DNA of 64,000 bases from Varanus komodoensis (taxonomy: Eukaryota > Chordata > Lepidosauria > Squamata > Varanidae). Location: positions 10,638,263 through 10,702,262 of the forward strand of contig NW_025336087.1 in the NCBI RefSeq assembly GCF_004798865.1. Reading direction: 5' to 3'. The notes beneath the pieces were generated by a model. That model saw nothing but the letters and a program-made list of their open reading frames with translations, ran no database searches and was not told the DNA's origin. The stretch's first letter is position 1. Each line of letters begins with the position of its first letter. This document shows positions 1-11,330 of this stretch, one piece after another. A program made the position numbers and the translations under genes.

Positions 1-350
1 TGAAAAGGCATGCCCAAGAGGAACATCAAGTCCACTTCAGCCTACTGAAGGCAACTTCAGGAATGCTGATCCCCTTGTCTGAGGCTGTTTTAGATTCAAG
101 AGAAATGCTAGGGAGAGGGCTCACTGAAAGCTGATTCTAAGATGTAAATGACTTACCTGAGCATCAGCTGAAAATATCATTTTCAGCACAGTTTTAACTT
201 GACTATGAAAGGTTCCTGCCATTGGTTCCTCCTTTCCTTTTTATGTGCAAGATGGATAGTGCCAAAGTGGTGTGTGTGCGTTTGTGTGTGTGCACACGCA
301 CATGATGGAGGTCAGATCTGTCAGAGGGGGTAGATTGAGAACACCTTGGG
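1..350. other. Unannotated flank
   Basis: No gene or repeat recognised, apart from a short GT/CA-rich patch at about 270-302. Confidence 0.5.
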
Positions 351-498
351 TTCTTCGTCGTGGCCTCTGTGCATCACACATATGGGTGCTGCGCCTGCAC
401 CTTTGGCCGAAAGATTGCAAGCTAACGGTTTTTGGCAAGAAAGCTCCGCTCCCCCTCCCCCATAGCCTATAAAGAGCGGAGTGTCCACCATTTTGTTC
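351..498 (+). repeat. Left inverted terminal repeat of DIRS element
   Basis: Shares long stretches, read in reverse complement, with 5903-6087: CATATGGGTGCTGCGCCTGC, TTGCAAGCTAACGG and CCCCCATAGCCTATAAAGAG. The outermost bases (TCGTGGCCTCTGTGCATCAC) match the first half of the internal complementary region near 5670. A TATA-like CCTATAAAG lies at about 465-475. The exact left edge is uncertain by a few bases. Confidence 0.85.
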
Positions 499-526
499 AG
501 TCTTTGCAACCGCCGTTTGCTGTGCC

Positions 527-2660
527 TTGTGCTGCTTTCGCTCTCGCTCTGACCGTTGCTCGTCTAGCTTGTTCTTGTTCTTCTTCTCGATTCTTCTAGT
601 TCTTCTAGTTCTTGTAGTTTCTCTATCGTTCTACCTTCCTTTCGATCTTCTATTTAACAAAAAACAAAAATATATACTTACCCTCTGCACTATCTCCTTT
701 TTTCTCTTTCTTGCGATGGTGCAGCGAGCGGCTTTCTGCAAATACGCGGAGTGCGGGTCTAAAATGTCTCCGACCGACCCGCATGACCTATGCCTCCTCT
801 GCTTGGGGGAGGGGCATAGGACTGATAAATGCTCTCACTGCCTGGCCTTCACTAAGCAGGCCAGGAAAAACCGTGAGAATTGGCTCCGGAGACTCTTGTG
901 GGACCGGGCTCTCATGCAGTCCAACCCGCTCATTGCTGCTCCGAAGCCTGGCTCCACTTCAGTGGCTCCACCCTCACGCCCTTCGGACAAAGGCGCATCT
1001 GCCACGGTGGTTCTACCTGCTTCTCCCAAGAAAAAGCACGAGAAGTGCAAGCATGCTGAACCTGAAAAATCGGCAGGGCATAAGAAGGCCAGGAAGGAAA
1101 AAGCTTCGAAACCTTCAAAAAAATCGAAGGATCCGGAGCGTCCTCGACACCAGGACTCAGATTCGACAGCCCCCTCTGTACCAGCGGCACTTACCGTACT
1201 GACTCCACCTGACCCGTTGCTTCAGGCGGCTATGAGGGTTACCCTCAAGGGTCCCCTCGCCGTGTGGCTGACCTTCCTGCTGGGCCGCTTCCAACTCTAC
1301 AAAGAGGCTCAATATCTGATGGGGAAATTCAGGACCCCCCCCCCCAGGGCTAGGTCGCCCACACCTATGCCCACAGCCACTCTGGAGGTGGATGTAGCGA
1401 TGTCCCTGCCTAGGAGCCGGAGGAGCTGTTCCATGGAGCAGCGCTTGAAGGGATGGCATCGCTCATACTATCAGACCTGGGGCGATCCACTCTCCGTCGG
1501 ATACTATCCTGCCCCTAGGGGTTGGTCTTCGCCGCCGTCCCGCGACCGACCGCAGTCCTCAGGCCCAAGGCGTGCATCCCCAGTACCTCCTTGGGATGGA
1601 AGTAGCCGCTCCTTCTCCCCGGCGGAGTCCTCATCATCGGCTCCCCCGTGTTATGGTGCTGACTTTGATGATTCGGAGGTCGATTCATCCTCCCCTGACG
1701 TCACTGTGACCTCCCAGGGCCCTGTGTCACCAGATGAATCGCATGTCTCCTTCGCGGAGCTGATGCCCCGGCTTGTCCAGTCCCTCGACATTGACGCCGT
1801 CCAGCATCTGGGACCTACTACGGAAAAGTTCTATGATGTCGTCCGCGGGGAACAGTCCACATCGATCGTCCTGCTGCTGATCACCACCTTACGGCAGGCG
1901 ATGACGCAGCCCTGGGTCTTGCCCTCTCACCCTCAACCCATGTCTCGGAGGTACGAATCCATGTACCGGGTTCGGGAGGAGGATATCCCCTTCCTCCTCC
2001 ACCACCCCAAGCCAAACTCGGTCGTGGTGGAGTCCTCCCAGGGCAGAGAGACGAGAGGTCACACTGCACCAAGGGATACGGAGGGATGAAAGATCGACTC
2101 CCAGGCCAGGCGAGTCTATGCTGCCTCAGGCCTGGGGCTGCGTATCTCCAGCTACGAGGCGACGTTGGCAAGGTATCAGTACTTCATAATGCAACGCCTC
2201 CACAACGTCGCCTCAACCCTCCCGGACCACCAGGGCAACCTGACCAAGGTCCTCATCAAGGAGGCGATGCAGGTTGCTGTCCAGCAACTGTCCACAGCCA
2301 GGCACCAAGTGGACACAGACTCGAGGGCCTTGGTCGGTGCCGTTTCACTCCGGAGACACGCCTGGCTAAGAAATTGTAACTTCCTGGAGGAGACCAAACG
2401 TCGGATTGAGGAAATGCCCTTCGATGAGTCTGGGCTTTTCCACTCGCGTACTGACCACAAGTTAAAGAAAGATGGCAGCACGCAGGATGGAGCTACAGAC
2501 CCAGACCAGGCGTAAGTGGTCATGGACTCGTCCATCTTATAGACAGTCCTACCAGCCTAGACAGCAGCCCCAGCACCGACAGCAGCAGCAACAGCAGCGC
2601 CACTGTCCACAGCCCCAGCAATGTTATCAGCAGGGCCGCCACTGTTTCGATGATAGGAGA
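527..2660 (+). pseudogene. DIRS gag-like region (fossil)
   Basis: Follows the left terminal repeat. The front part codes for a protein with a compact Cys/His segment (CLLCLGEGHRTDKCSHC), a basic Lys-rich stretch, Pro/Ser-rich linkers and, farther on, a Gln-rich patch near 2570-2660. This layout fits the gag-like first product of DIRS elements, which is thought to coat the element RNA. It is part of the broken element and is annotated as a fossil. Confidence 0.7.
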
Positions 2661-2819
2661 CAGTGTTGACGGGAAGGCGAACCATTCCTCTGATCCCTTC
2701 CATACCCACCCCCCTCTCATCTGGGTATTGGCTGTGAAGCTGACTCCCCATCTGGGAGTCCATCACTACTCGATGAAATACAACAACTTCTTCGTAAAGG
2801 AGCGATTCGTCAAATAACC

Positions 2820-4340
2820 CCACCTGATGGACTCCACGGATTCTATTCCAGATATTTTACGGTCCCGAAGCAGGATGGTGGTCTACGTCTGATTTTGGAC
2901 TTACGTAATCTGAATCGATTTATTGTGACAAAAAAGTTTTGAATGATCACCCTTCAAAATATTTTGCCTCTGCTAAGGAAAGGAGATTGGTTCACCTCAT
3001 TGGACTTGAAGGACGCCTATTTCCACATTTCGATCCACCCGAGTTATAGGCGTTTCCTTCGTTTTGCTGTTGTACCCCATTTCTACGAATTTACAGTTTT
3101 ACCTTTTGGACTGGCCACTGCTCTGAGAGTGTTCACCAAATGTATGGCCCCTGTCTGCGCTTTCCTACGCCTCCAAGGCATACAAATTTACGCGTATCTT
3201 GATGATTGGCTGCTAGTGTTCCAATCTAGGGAAGGACTCCTCACATCCATCCGTACGACCTGTGCCTTGTTGGATGATCTGGGCCTATGCATTAATACCG
3301 AGAAATCTTCTCTTCTTCCGATGCAGACGCTTACCTTCATTGGAGCCTGCCTGGATTCGATGTTGGGGAAAACCTTCCTTCCTCGGGACAGACAACAGAT
3401 TCTTGCTCGCCACATCCACTGTATGCGACAAGACGGGACAGTCCCGGCAAAGTCCATCCAGAGGGTCCTGGGACATAGGGCTTCGTCGGTTGCTGTGGTG
3501 CCACACGCCAGACTTCGACTCCGTCCGTTACAACTCCTCTTCAACAAGATGTTCCACCCACAGACAGACCCACCGTCGAAATTGATTCGAATCCCATCCT
3601 CGGTGCTCCATTCCCTACTCTGATGGTCGGTACCAGCCAATCTGACTGTTGGGGTTCCCTTTAGGCCATGATGTCCTTCGATAACCCTCGGTACCGATGC
3701 ATCTCTTCTGGGATGGGGAGCGATATGCTCAGGCCTATACACCCAAGGCACGTGGAATTGTCGAGAATCCACGAATCATATCAACTTCCTGGAGCTGCTG
3801 GCAGTATTCAAGGCCCTACGCTCTTTCAAGGATGTTCTCCAACATCAGGTCGTTCAGATAACTTTGGATAACATAGCCACCATCTTCTATCTGAACAAAC
3901 AAGGTGGAACAAAGTCCCCGACTTTGGCCAGACTTTCAATGAAAATTTGGGACTGGTGCATTCCGAGAGACATTACGCTGATGGCAGTCCATCTGGCTGG
4001 TACGGACAATGTGCAGGCAGACCTCAGCAGGCACATGTTCATCTCTCACAAATGGGAACTAGATCCTTGGACACACAACCATCTATTTCATCGCTGGGGG
4101 TTCCCTGATGTGGACTTGTTCGCCACCCAACAGAACAAGGTGTGCGATGCTTACTGTTCGAGAGCGGGAATTGGGGATGGATCCCTAGGGGATGCCTTCA
4201 TGATCCCCTGGAACAACCTGATTTTTTATGCCTTCCCTCCAATCCCTCTTATGATGAGAGTGATAGTGAAGATAGTATACGATTGGTGCTCGGGGATACT
4301 AATTGCCCCTTGGTGGCCACGCCAAGCTTGGTTTGCAACA
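2820..4340 (+). pseudogene. DIRS reverse transcriptase and RNase H region (fossil)
   Basis: Reverse transcriptase motifs are clear: FTSLDLKDAYFHI (motif A), LPFGL, and YLDDWLL with the catalytic YLDD box (about 3190-3210). RNase H-like sequence follows, with HLAGTDNVQADLSR near 3990-4030, and then the DIRS-typical block FPDVDLFATQQN near 4100-4130. The YLDDWLL form and this tail separate DIRS polymerases from those of LTR elements and LINEs. The region is part of a broken element. Confidence 0.88.
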
Positions 4341-4589
4341 CTGCTTGACATCTCTCGTGGGGAATGCCTCCATCTACCACTGCTTCCGTATCTCATAACC
4401 CAACAGGGTGGTACGCTTCACCATCCAGATTTACTGTCATTGAACTTAACAGTGTGGCGAATCCGATAGCTACCACTGCGCCATCGGTATCGACGACAAC
4501 TTCAAGTGGTTCGAATCCTGCCGTCGAATCCAGTGGGTTTGGCGTTTCCTCTTCATTTCTTCCTTCCATACCATTAGATTCAAGGATTG

Positions 4590-5580
4590 ATCTGTCAAAT
4601 CCGACAGCCTTTCATCCTGATATCCAACACATCCTTGATTCTGCTTTGAAACCGTCCACACGGAAGTCCTACGTGGCTAAACGGAGACGATTTTCTACCT
4701 TTGCCGAGTCTCATTCGTTCTCTCCATTGACATCATTGATACATCAAATCCTTCAGTTCCTATTAGAACTGCACCATTCTGGATTGAAACCGTCTTCCGT
4801 TAAAGTGTATACGGCAGCAGTAGCCTACCATCGTGGCTTAGTTGACAGATCAACCATTTTCTCTCAACCTACTGTTAAGAGGTTTCTTAAAGGACTTAAT
4901 CTTAATCCATCAGTCGGGCCAGTAATGCCTACATGGAGTCTCTGTTGTTCTGCAAGTGCTTACGAGAGCTCCTTTCGAACCATTGGCAACAGTTGATTTA
5001 CGTCTGGTTTCATGGAAGACAGCATTTCTTCTTGTGGTTACTTCAGCCTGAAGGGCCAGTGAACTCTGCGCTCTCCACATAGACCCTTCTTACCTGAACT
5101 TTCACAGAGAAAGGGTCACTTTGCGCTTCGATCCATCTTTTCTTCCTAAGGTGGCCACACTTTTTCATATGGGACAGGATATTATCTTACCTGCCTTTTT
5201 TCTGTCGCCGTCGACTCAGTTAGAAAGATCGTTGCACTCACTTGACGTTTGGCGCTGCTTAGCCTTCTACAGATCGAGGACTGAATCTATTCAATGCTCA
5301 AATAGACTATTCGTTAAATATTCCACCAGAGATCAAGGCAATCCAGTCACTCCGCAGAGACTTTCCAAGTGGATAGTCCATACTATCACTTTATCCTACC
5401 AACTGGCTAAGATTGAATTACCTACAGCTCCTCGAAGCCATTCAACTAGGGCTGTTGCTGCCTCATCTGCCTTTGCATCGGGGGTCCCGATTGGTGATGT
5501 ATGCTGAGCTGCTACTTGGGTGAACCCTTGCACTTTCGCCAGACATTATCGTCTAGATGTTCGGGGTCGGCAAGATTGCT
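4590..5580 (+). pseudogene. DIRS tyrosine recombinase region (fossil)
   Basis: Contains the N-terminal SAM-like core of a tyrosine recombinase (STRKSYVAKRRRF, LKPSSVKVYTAAVAYHRG) and, farther on, a C-terminal part with SHSTRAVAASSAFASGV, the neighbourhood of the catalytic Arg/His residues in DIRS recombinases. This enzyme would insert the circular DNA form. It is part of the broken element. Confidence 0.82.
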
Positions 5581-5661
5581 CCTTTGGCAGAGCTGTTCTT
5601 TCATCTATTCTTCATTGAGGACACCTCCCCTCCTCCTTTTATGGTAAGCTTGTTAATCTAC

Positions 5662-5755
5662 CCATATGTGTGATGCACAGAGGCCACGACAAAGAAAAGC
5701 AGGTTGCTTACCTGTAACTAATGTTCTTCAAGTGGCCATCTGTGCAGTCACACAA
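5662..5755 (+). repeat. DIRS internal complementary region
   Basis: A short segment in two halves. The first (ATGTGTGATGCACAGAGGCC) is the complement of the outer edge of the left terminal repeat. The second (GCAGGTTGCTTACCTGTAAC, then GTTCTTCAAGTGGCCATCTG) is the complement of the outer edge of the right terminal repeat. In DIRS elements this region is thought to bridge the two ends during formation of the circular DNA. Confidence 0.85.
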
Positions 5756-5902
5756 CCCACCCACCAGCCCCGCTCGGTGTCGGTGAGTGGACATATTCGT
5801 TGGTACCGAAGGTTTCCCTTTTTTTCATGGTACCGATCTTTTTCCTATCTAGTAGTGGCAAATTTTTTCCACATGGGGACGTACGTTCAGTCGTCAAAGA
5901 CG

Positions 5903-6087
5903 GAACAAAATGGCCGATGCTCTGCTCTTTATAGGCTATGGGGGAGGGGAAGTGGAGCTTTCCCACCAAAAACCGTTAGCTTGCAATATTCCGGCCAAAG
6001 GCACTGTGCAGGCGCAGCACCCATATGTGTGATGCACAGATGGCCACTTGAAGAACATCTGTTACAGGTAAGCAACCTGCTTTTTTT
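5903..6087 (-). repeat. Right inverted terminal repeat of DIRS element
   Basis: Reverse complement of the left terminal repeat over most of its length, with an extra outer stretch (about 6040-6087) found otherwise only in the internal complementary region. It ends next to a T-run. This asymmetry between the two ends is normal for DIRS elements. Confidence 0.85.
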
Positions 6088-8798
6088 GTTTTGTTTTTAA
6101 TTCTCCTTACAAATACTTGTACAACATCTTGAGTTTTCAAATGTACTCCATGGTGTTGCAAAAATGTCCTTGGTCTTTTTCCCAGAAGGTCTCAATTATC
6201 AGAGAAAAAGGGAAGCAATGCCCAGATGAGATCTGAATTGTTTATTTTGCATGCAGCATTGGTCAGCAGTGTAGGCTCGTGCCCAAAAGCGGAGCTGACT
6301 GAAAGCAAAGAATTGGGCATGCCGTCTTAGTAGTGTACAGGTTAAGAATTAGCTTTCACTGCTCATGTCAGGGTGCCCATTTCTGGATGACATCAAAGAG
6401 AGTGTGTGCCCAATATTTTCCAGGTAACATATGTGGCCACCTTCCTGTAGTTCCAAGAACTGGCTCAAGCTTACCCCCTTGACATTTGCAGTTATGCTAG
6501 ATGGCCCTTATCTTGATGTCTGTTTGTGGTTAGGCTAAACAGCTTCATCCCGGTAGCATTGCTTAAGTGATTGTATCATAACGTTTGTGGAGAGGCCTGA
6601 GGTTTCTGCAGGCCCCCTTTTCAGGTGCATCACCCTATAGCTCAGGGGTGCATGCCTTGTTCTACTTCTAAAGTTTACTTGTTGCTAGGGCAAGCTACCT
6701 GATACCCTTTAGTTTGGGTCCAGAGTCTGGCCATTGCCAGGGTTGCTGGGTCACAGAAAACAGTCTGTGAATGGTTGATCTCTACAATTACAGCAAGCAG
6801 AGATCAGTATGAGCTGCAGGCCTTTTCTAACAAAGGGAACAGTTAAAATATCCAAATGGTTTTCAAGACAAGATTGTTGATGATGAGTGAGGTGTACATT
6901 ACATGCTAATTACTGTGTGTACTGTACTATACAAATATTGCCTTTGATTGGAGGCCTAACATTTGTAATAAGCAACTAATAATTCCTCCTTGGGATACAT
7001 ATCACCACCTACCTCTTTGCAGATAATGAGTATAAATGTAGGAATACCACTTTTGATGTTGCATCCTTGTTTATAACTGGTTCTAGAATTAAGCCCATGG
7101 GACAGCAAGTTACATTGGAGTAATACGTGACAACTATGAATACATTTTACCAAGAGCAAAGATGAATAAGATCATCATAATTTGTATGGCAAGATCTATC
7201 AAATCCCAAACATATCAATCTATGTTATCTGGTATTTTAAGTTAATCCACAGTCACCATTTCTTGAATATATAATACTTATCCATTAGCACTTTGAAACA
7301 TGGGTTTACAAACACTTCAGATAATCTATGTTGACTTGGCTGCTCAGCAATCAGTTTTAGAGATTCATAAATTTGAATGAAATAGGACCATTATAGTGTA
7401 CAAAACTCCAGAGCTGCAAAAACTGCATTGCTATTGCTAACAACATGTGGATTTTTTGTAGTGCTTGAAGCACTTTCAACATACGAATCCATTAACAGAG
7501 CCTGCTGCCAAAACTCCTGATGCACACAATATATCGTCAGCTCCTGAAGGCTCTAAAAAATAACCAAGTGAAGTAAAGTATGCCATTTGAATATGAAATG
7601 GGTTAAAACAAATTAAAATATTGTCATAAACTGGTGCTTCTGTGGGTTGTATTTGCAATGCAGGTTTTGCAATGACAAGATAGTAATGCACAGTAGCAAA
7701 TTTTTCTCCACTTTACTATGTTCTGCAATACTTTCAGTGTTTCTTGAATAATAAGAAGTCTGTTTAGGGGTAACTCTGTGTTCTCCATGTACTATATTGT
7801 GTTAATAGATAATTCATCACAACTGACACATGTATTCCAACTTTGATACATCAACGTTCTAGTAATTTTTGAGAACCTCTTCACATAAAAGGTATTCAAT
7901 TCTCTGCAAAGGTGCTTCCGGGATTCCTAGTGCAATTCATCAAAAGGCATTGTGTAACTGTTCTATCGTTCCTTCCTTAATTGATTTTTTTTTATTTTAA
8001 AAAATGGTGAAGAAGCAATGGGAAAACATTTCCATGAATGAGATAGAGCAATTACAAAATAAAACCTTGTCTGCAGTCACTCAAGTCTTTACATTTTGAG
8101 GTGGGTTTGCTGATAAATTGTTGTATAAAAGTTTTCAGTAAGTCTTAGCTGAAAGGTTTGATGTTATGGAGGTTTGCACATTGCAAGATGGCTGGCAAAG
8201 TTCATAGTGTAAAGAGAATACAACCAAGGTTTGGCTCTTTTTGGAAAAAACTGAATCAGAATTACCTCTGTGAAAAGATTTTAACACTCAAAACACACTG
8301 AACAATAGTCTTCTGTGCATCTCTGAGATTGCCTCCTTTTGATTCTGCTTTTGGTGCATTCCTGTCTGTTCCATCGTATTCTAACTCAGCAATTTACTTT
8401 CCACTTTAATTCTGATTGATAGAATTACATTTCAGATACTCCCATTTTTCCAAAATTACAAAAGCTTCTTTATATAATTTCAAATAATGGACTGAAATCA
8501 AGAATAGGCATACCTGGATACCTGCTAGGGCAGGGCCCCACTAAGTTGTTACATGTCTTCATAATTGCAATTTACTTTTTCACTTGTCAGATAACAGAGG
8601 TGCTGAGAAGGAGGAACAACAGATGTTACTGCTTGCTTGTTCACTAGCTTTTTACTTATAAAGCAAGTGAGCAGTAGCAATAAAGAGGAAGTGGAACAAT
8701 AGCAGCAAAGGACCTTGGCAACAAATAGGCTGCCTCCCTAAGGGAAGGGGTCCCTTAGATGGTGTTTAGACCATAAATCCTCAAAATCATGGAGCTTG
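6088..8798. other. Intergenic, nothing recognised
   Basis: AT-rich unique-looking sequence between the DIRS and hAT elements. Short open frames here have no recognisable protein features. I see no RNA gene or clear repeat. Confidence 0.5.
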
Positions 8799-9735
8799 GC
8801 ATAGAGCAGGGGTCCTCAGACTTTTTAAACAGGGAGCCAGTTCACTTTCCTTCAGACTGTTGGGGGGCCGGACTTTACTTTGAAAAAAATATGAACGAAT
8901 TCCTATGCACACTGCACATTAAAAATTAATTAAAATAAATTTAAAAATAAATTAAATTTTAAAAATGTTTGCTCTGCTCCCTCAGGCTGCAGCAGAAGCC
9001 CAACATGAGGTGGGGAAGAGCATGTCCATATTCAAGGGACATAGCTACAACACAACCAAGGCACTAAACATAGTATTTTGCATAATACAGCTAATGATTG
9101 CTACTGGCATTTACAAAGAATTAAGCAAAAATACTAAGGACAAATACTGCTTTAAATTCATTCTTAGTAGTGAAAGCAAGTCGGCCCAGAACAATTCCCA
9201 CAATACACAATGGCTGTATTGGATGCAGAGCTAATGACTACCATATTTTAGTGCAACCTTGCCAAAACAGGTACTGTCTGGATGAGTTGGACTACAGCTT
9301 CCATTGGCCATGATGGACATTATAGTCCTCGCTGCTGTCCCAGTTCCGAGGGAGCGAAAGTAGGAGCAGGAGGCTGGAGAGGTGAGCAGGGGGCGGCTTC
9401 CCTGGCCAGGACAGGGCTGCAAAGAGGGAGGTAAGGGCTTCTTTCCGAGGTGAGAAGAGGCAAGGTACAGGGCCGCGGCTGGCCAAGCGGGGTGCCTCCT
9501 GCCTCTTCCCACTACGGGGGGAAGCATGGCAGCCGCTCGATGGTGGCAGCTTGCCCAGCGAAGGCCACGGCGGAGGCGCGGGAGCTGCAGCCCTGCTCTG
9601 CCTCAGCCTGTCCACCCCCAGGCTTGGCGAAGTGGCCGCGGCTTGGTCTGCAGCCTGGGGATGTGGCTCACATACTTAAAAATTGATTTAAAAAGTTATA
9701 TTTTTCTCGCTTTCCATCCTTTTTTAGTGTATTTG

Positions 9736-9759
9736 TCTCTCTCTCTCTCTCTCTCTCTC
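9736..9759. repeat. (TC)n microsatellite
   Basis: About 12 TC units followed by a C-run, inside the hAT-like element. Confidence 0.95.
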
Positions 9760-9926
9760 CCCCCCGCCCCGCTATCCTCTCTTCTGTTTCCCGCTCCATA
9801 TTCCCACTCTGTATATGTGTGCAATGGGGTGCGTGGGGCAAGAGCCGACACACATGAAGTTGAGCTGATACAATTTGGTGCATGCGCCAGCTCTCTGCTC
9901 AGTTTCAGAAAATGCCTGTGCCAGCT

Positions 9927-9982
9927 CAGAGCTTTTGGACTCTCTCGAAGATCGTTTTCTCTAAGCAAGTCCAAAAGCTCTG
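9927..9982. repeat. Perfect 15-bp stem-loop in hAT right end
   Basis: CAGAGCTTTTGGACT (9927-9941) and its exact reverse complement (9968-9982) are separated by 26 bases, about 50 bases inside the right terminus. Subterminal inverted repeats in hAT elements can serve as transposase-binding sites; that role is inferred here. Confidence 0.85.
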
Positions 9983-10142
9983 AGGTGAGCCAGATAAATG
10001 AGCATGGCAGGCCATAGTTTGAGGACCCATGGCCTAGAGACACAGTGCTGGACAAATTGTGTACTGGTAGTTGAATGCTTCAAAGAAACAGCTTTCAAGA
10101 GCAAGGACTATAGAATTGCTCAGAAAAGCCTTCTGAGGTTGG

Positions 10143-10308
10143 AGACACCAAAACCTCTTCGTGACCCCATGGGCCACATTCCTCTAGGTTCCCCTGTACG
10201 CCACCATCCCCCAGAGTACACCTAAGCCCACACCCACCTCTCCAGTGATCCCATCCAGCCACCTCAGCCTCTGCCATCCCCTTCTCCTTTTGCCTTCACA
10301 TTCAACAT
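10143..10308 (-). mobile_element. BovB (RTE) LINE 3' end, fragment
   Basis: Shares wording with the longer BovB copy at 43.56-44.17 kb: CGTGACCCCATGG, CCACCATCCCCC, GTACAC(T/C)TAAGC, CCACCTCA..CTCTGCCATCCCCTTCT. It is antisense to the + strand and covers only the last part of the element (C-terminal coding plus tail). It abuts an L1-like piece. Confidence 0.75.
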
Positions 10309-10745
10309 TATGGATGAGATTAAAACACATTTGGTGGAATTTGGTGAGATAACAGGTTTACTGGTTAGTTGGGATAAATATGAGATGATGCTGTTTAATT
10401 GTAATACAGAAGAAAAGGAGGGAATTTAGAATAAATTACAAATCAGAATATGTAATATTATTAAATTCTTATGTATTAATACCTCAAAAATAGTGTCTGA
10501 AAATGAATTATTTTGATATATTAAAATCTGAAAGAAGAATGAAGAAAAATAGGATTATCTTAGTTTGGAAGGATACCAATCTATAAAATGAAAATTGTAC
10601 CTAAGATTTGGGATGTTGCCAATTAGGATATTAGGGAAAGAGTTAGAAGATTGGCAAAATATGATTAATAAATATTGTAATGGAGATAAGTGAGCAAGGA
10701 TTAGTAAGAAACGATGGCATAAATCACAAATGAGGGCCTTGATCA
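10309..10745 (+). mobile_element. L1-type LINE ORF2 fragment
   Basis: The + strand reads EIKTHLVEFGEITGLLVSWD followed by KYEMMLFNCNTEEKEG, matching the L1 reverse transcriptase segment after the catalytic box (LxxFGxxSGLKINxxKSE..). Downstream come an L1-like YLGI..TS region and a WQNMINKY-like patch, with frame changes and stops. It is a short degraded relic with no ends. Confidence 0.65.
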
Positions 10746-11330
10746 ATCTGTTCTTGTCTCCAGTGACTGCTAATCAGGAGTCAGTACCCCCCCACACACA
10801 CTGATCAAATGGTGGGGGGCTCTTAGCTGCTATAGTAGTCATACTTTGCATGAAAATTCCAGATTCAATACCCTGTGTCTCTAGTTAAAATAATTAAGTA
10901 ATAACTGATGGGAAAAGATGGCCAAGACCCTACCACTCAAAACACAATGCAGGGATAGTGATAGATATAACTGGGATAATTCTGCTTTTTGATTCATCTG
11001 CTTATATTGTTTTTGTTTTCGTATAATATTGAAATACACCTATAACCTTCTGTTTTTGTTTGATGTTTGGGCTTTAATTTATTAACAAACGACTTTTGCC
11101 TCTTCTCTGTATGCAGTGTGTATATATGTCTATACACACATGAATACACACTCTTATGTTATGGCTCTGAAGATATGAACACTATCTGATGAAGGCTTAT
11201 GGCATAATGGATGTGTTAATCTTTGAACTAGCTGCTTCAGGTGCCCAGCCAAAGTAAGAAATCTTCTGTATTTCCATAACTGCCCCACAGTGTGGCATAT
11301 GCCAAAGACATGCTGAGAGGTGGTATATAT
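10746..11330. other. AT-rich intergenic with a possible old repeat
   Basis: No gene. At about 11165-11240 lies a phrase (TCTGATGAAGGCTTATGGCATAATGG..TGTTAATCTTTGAA) like the foldback repeat at 33.85 kb. Otherwise nothing is recognised. Confidence 0.35.

Larger units (their letters stand above)
351..6087 (+). mobile_element. DIRS-type tyrosine-recombinase retroelement, broken
   Basis: A fossil of about 5.7 kb with nearly all parts of a DIRS1-like element in order: left inverted terminal repeat, gag-like frame with a Cys-rich segment, reverse transcriptase, RNase H, tyrosine recombinase, internal complementary region and right inverted terminal repeat. DIRS elements use a tyrosine recombinase instead of an integrase and make no target duplication, and none is seen. 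It is close to full length but carries a handful of coding breaks, so it is not active. Conserved blocks remain easy to read and the ends match well, so it looks moderately young for a fossil; age was not measured. Confidence 0.9.
8807..10031. mobile_element. hAT-family DNA transposon, non-autonomous
   Basis: The left end CAGGGGTCCTCAGACTTTTT and the right end TAGTTTGAGGACCCATG are imperfect terminal inverted repeats of hAT type. They are flanked by an 8-bp target duplication, GCATAGAG (8799-8806) and GCCTAGAG (10032-10039), one mismatch. The left end resembles, from memory, the OposCharlie group of horizontally spread hAT elements; that subfamily call is unsure. The inside has no recognisable transposase. 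It carries a GC-rich block (about 9340-9665), a TC microsatellite (9736-9759) and a 15-bp perfect stem-loop near the right end. The internal origin is unknown. Confidence 0.8.

Noticed and set aside
9231-9686. Several overlapping frames in a GC-rich island, possible gene or CpG promoter
   Set aside because: The block sits between hAT-type ends with a target duplication, frames overlap on both strands as expected for GC-rich DNA, and none shows a domain.
10143-10308. Possible conserved noncoding element, because the same words occur at 43.6 kb
   Set aside because: The shared words are BovB coding sequence, so the similarity is from a LINE family.
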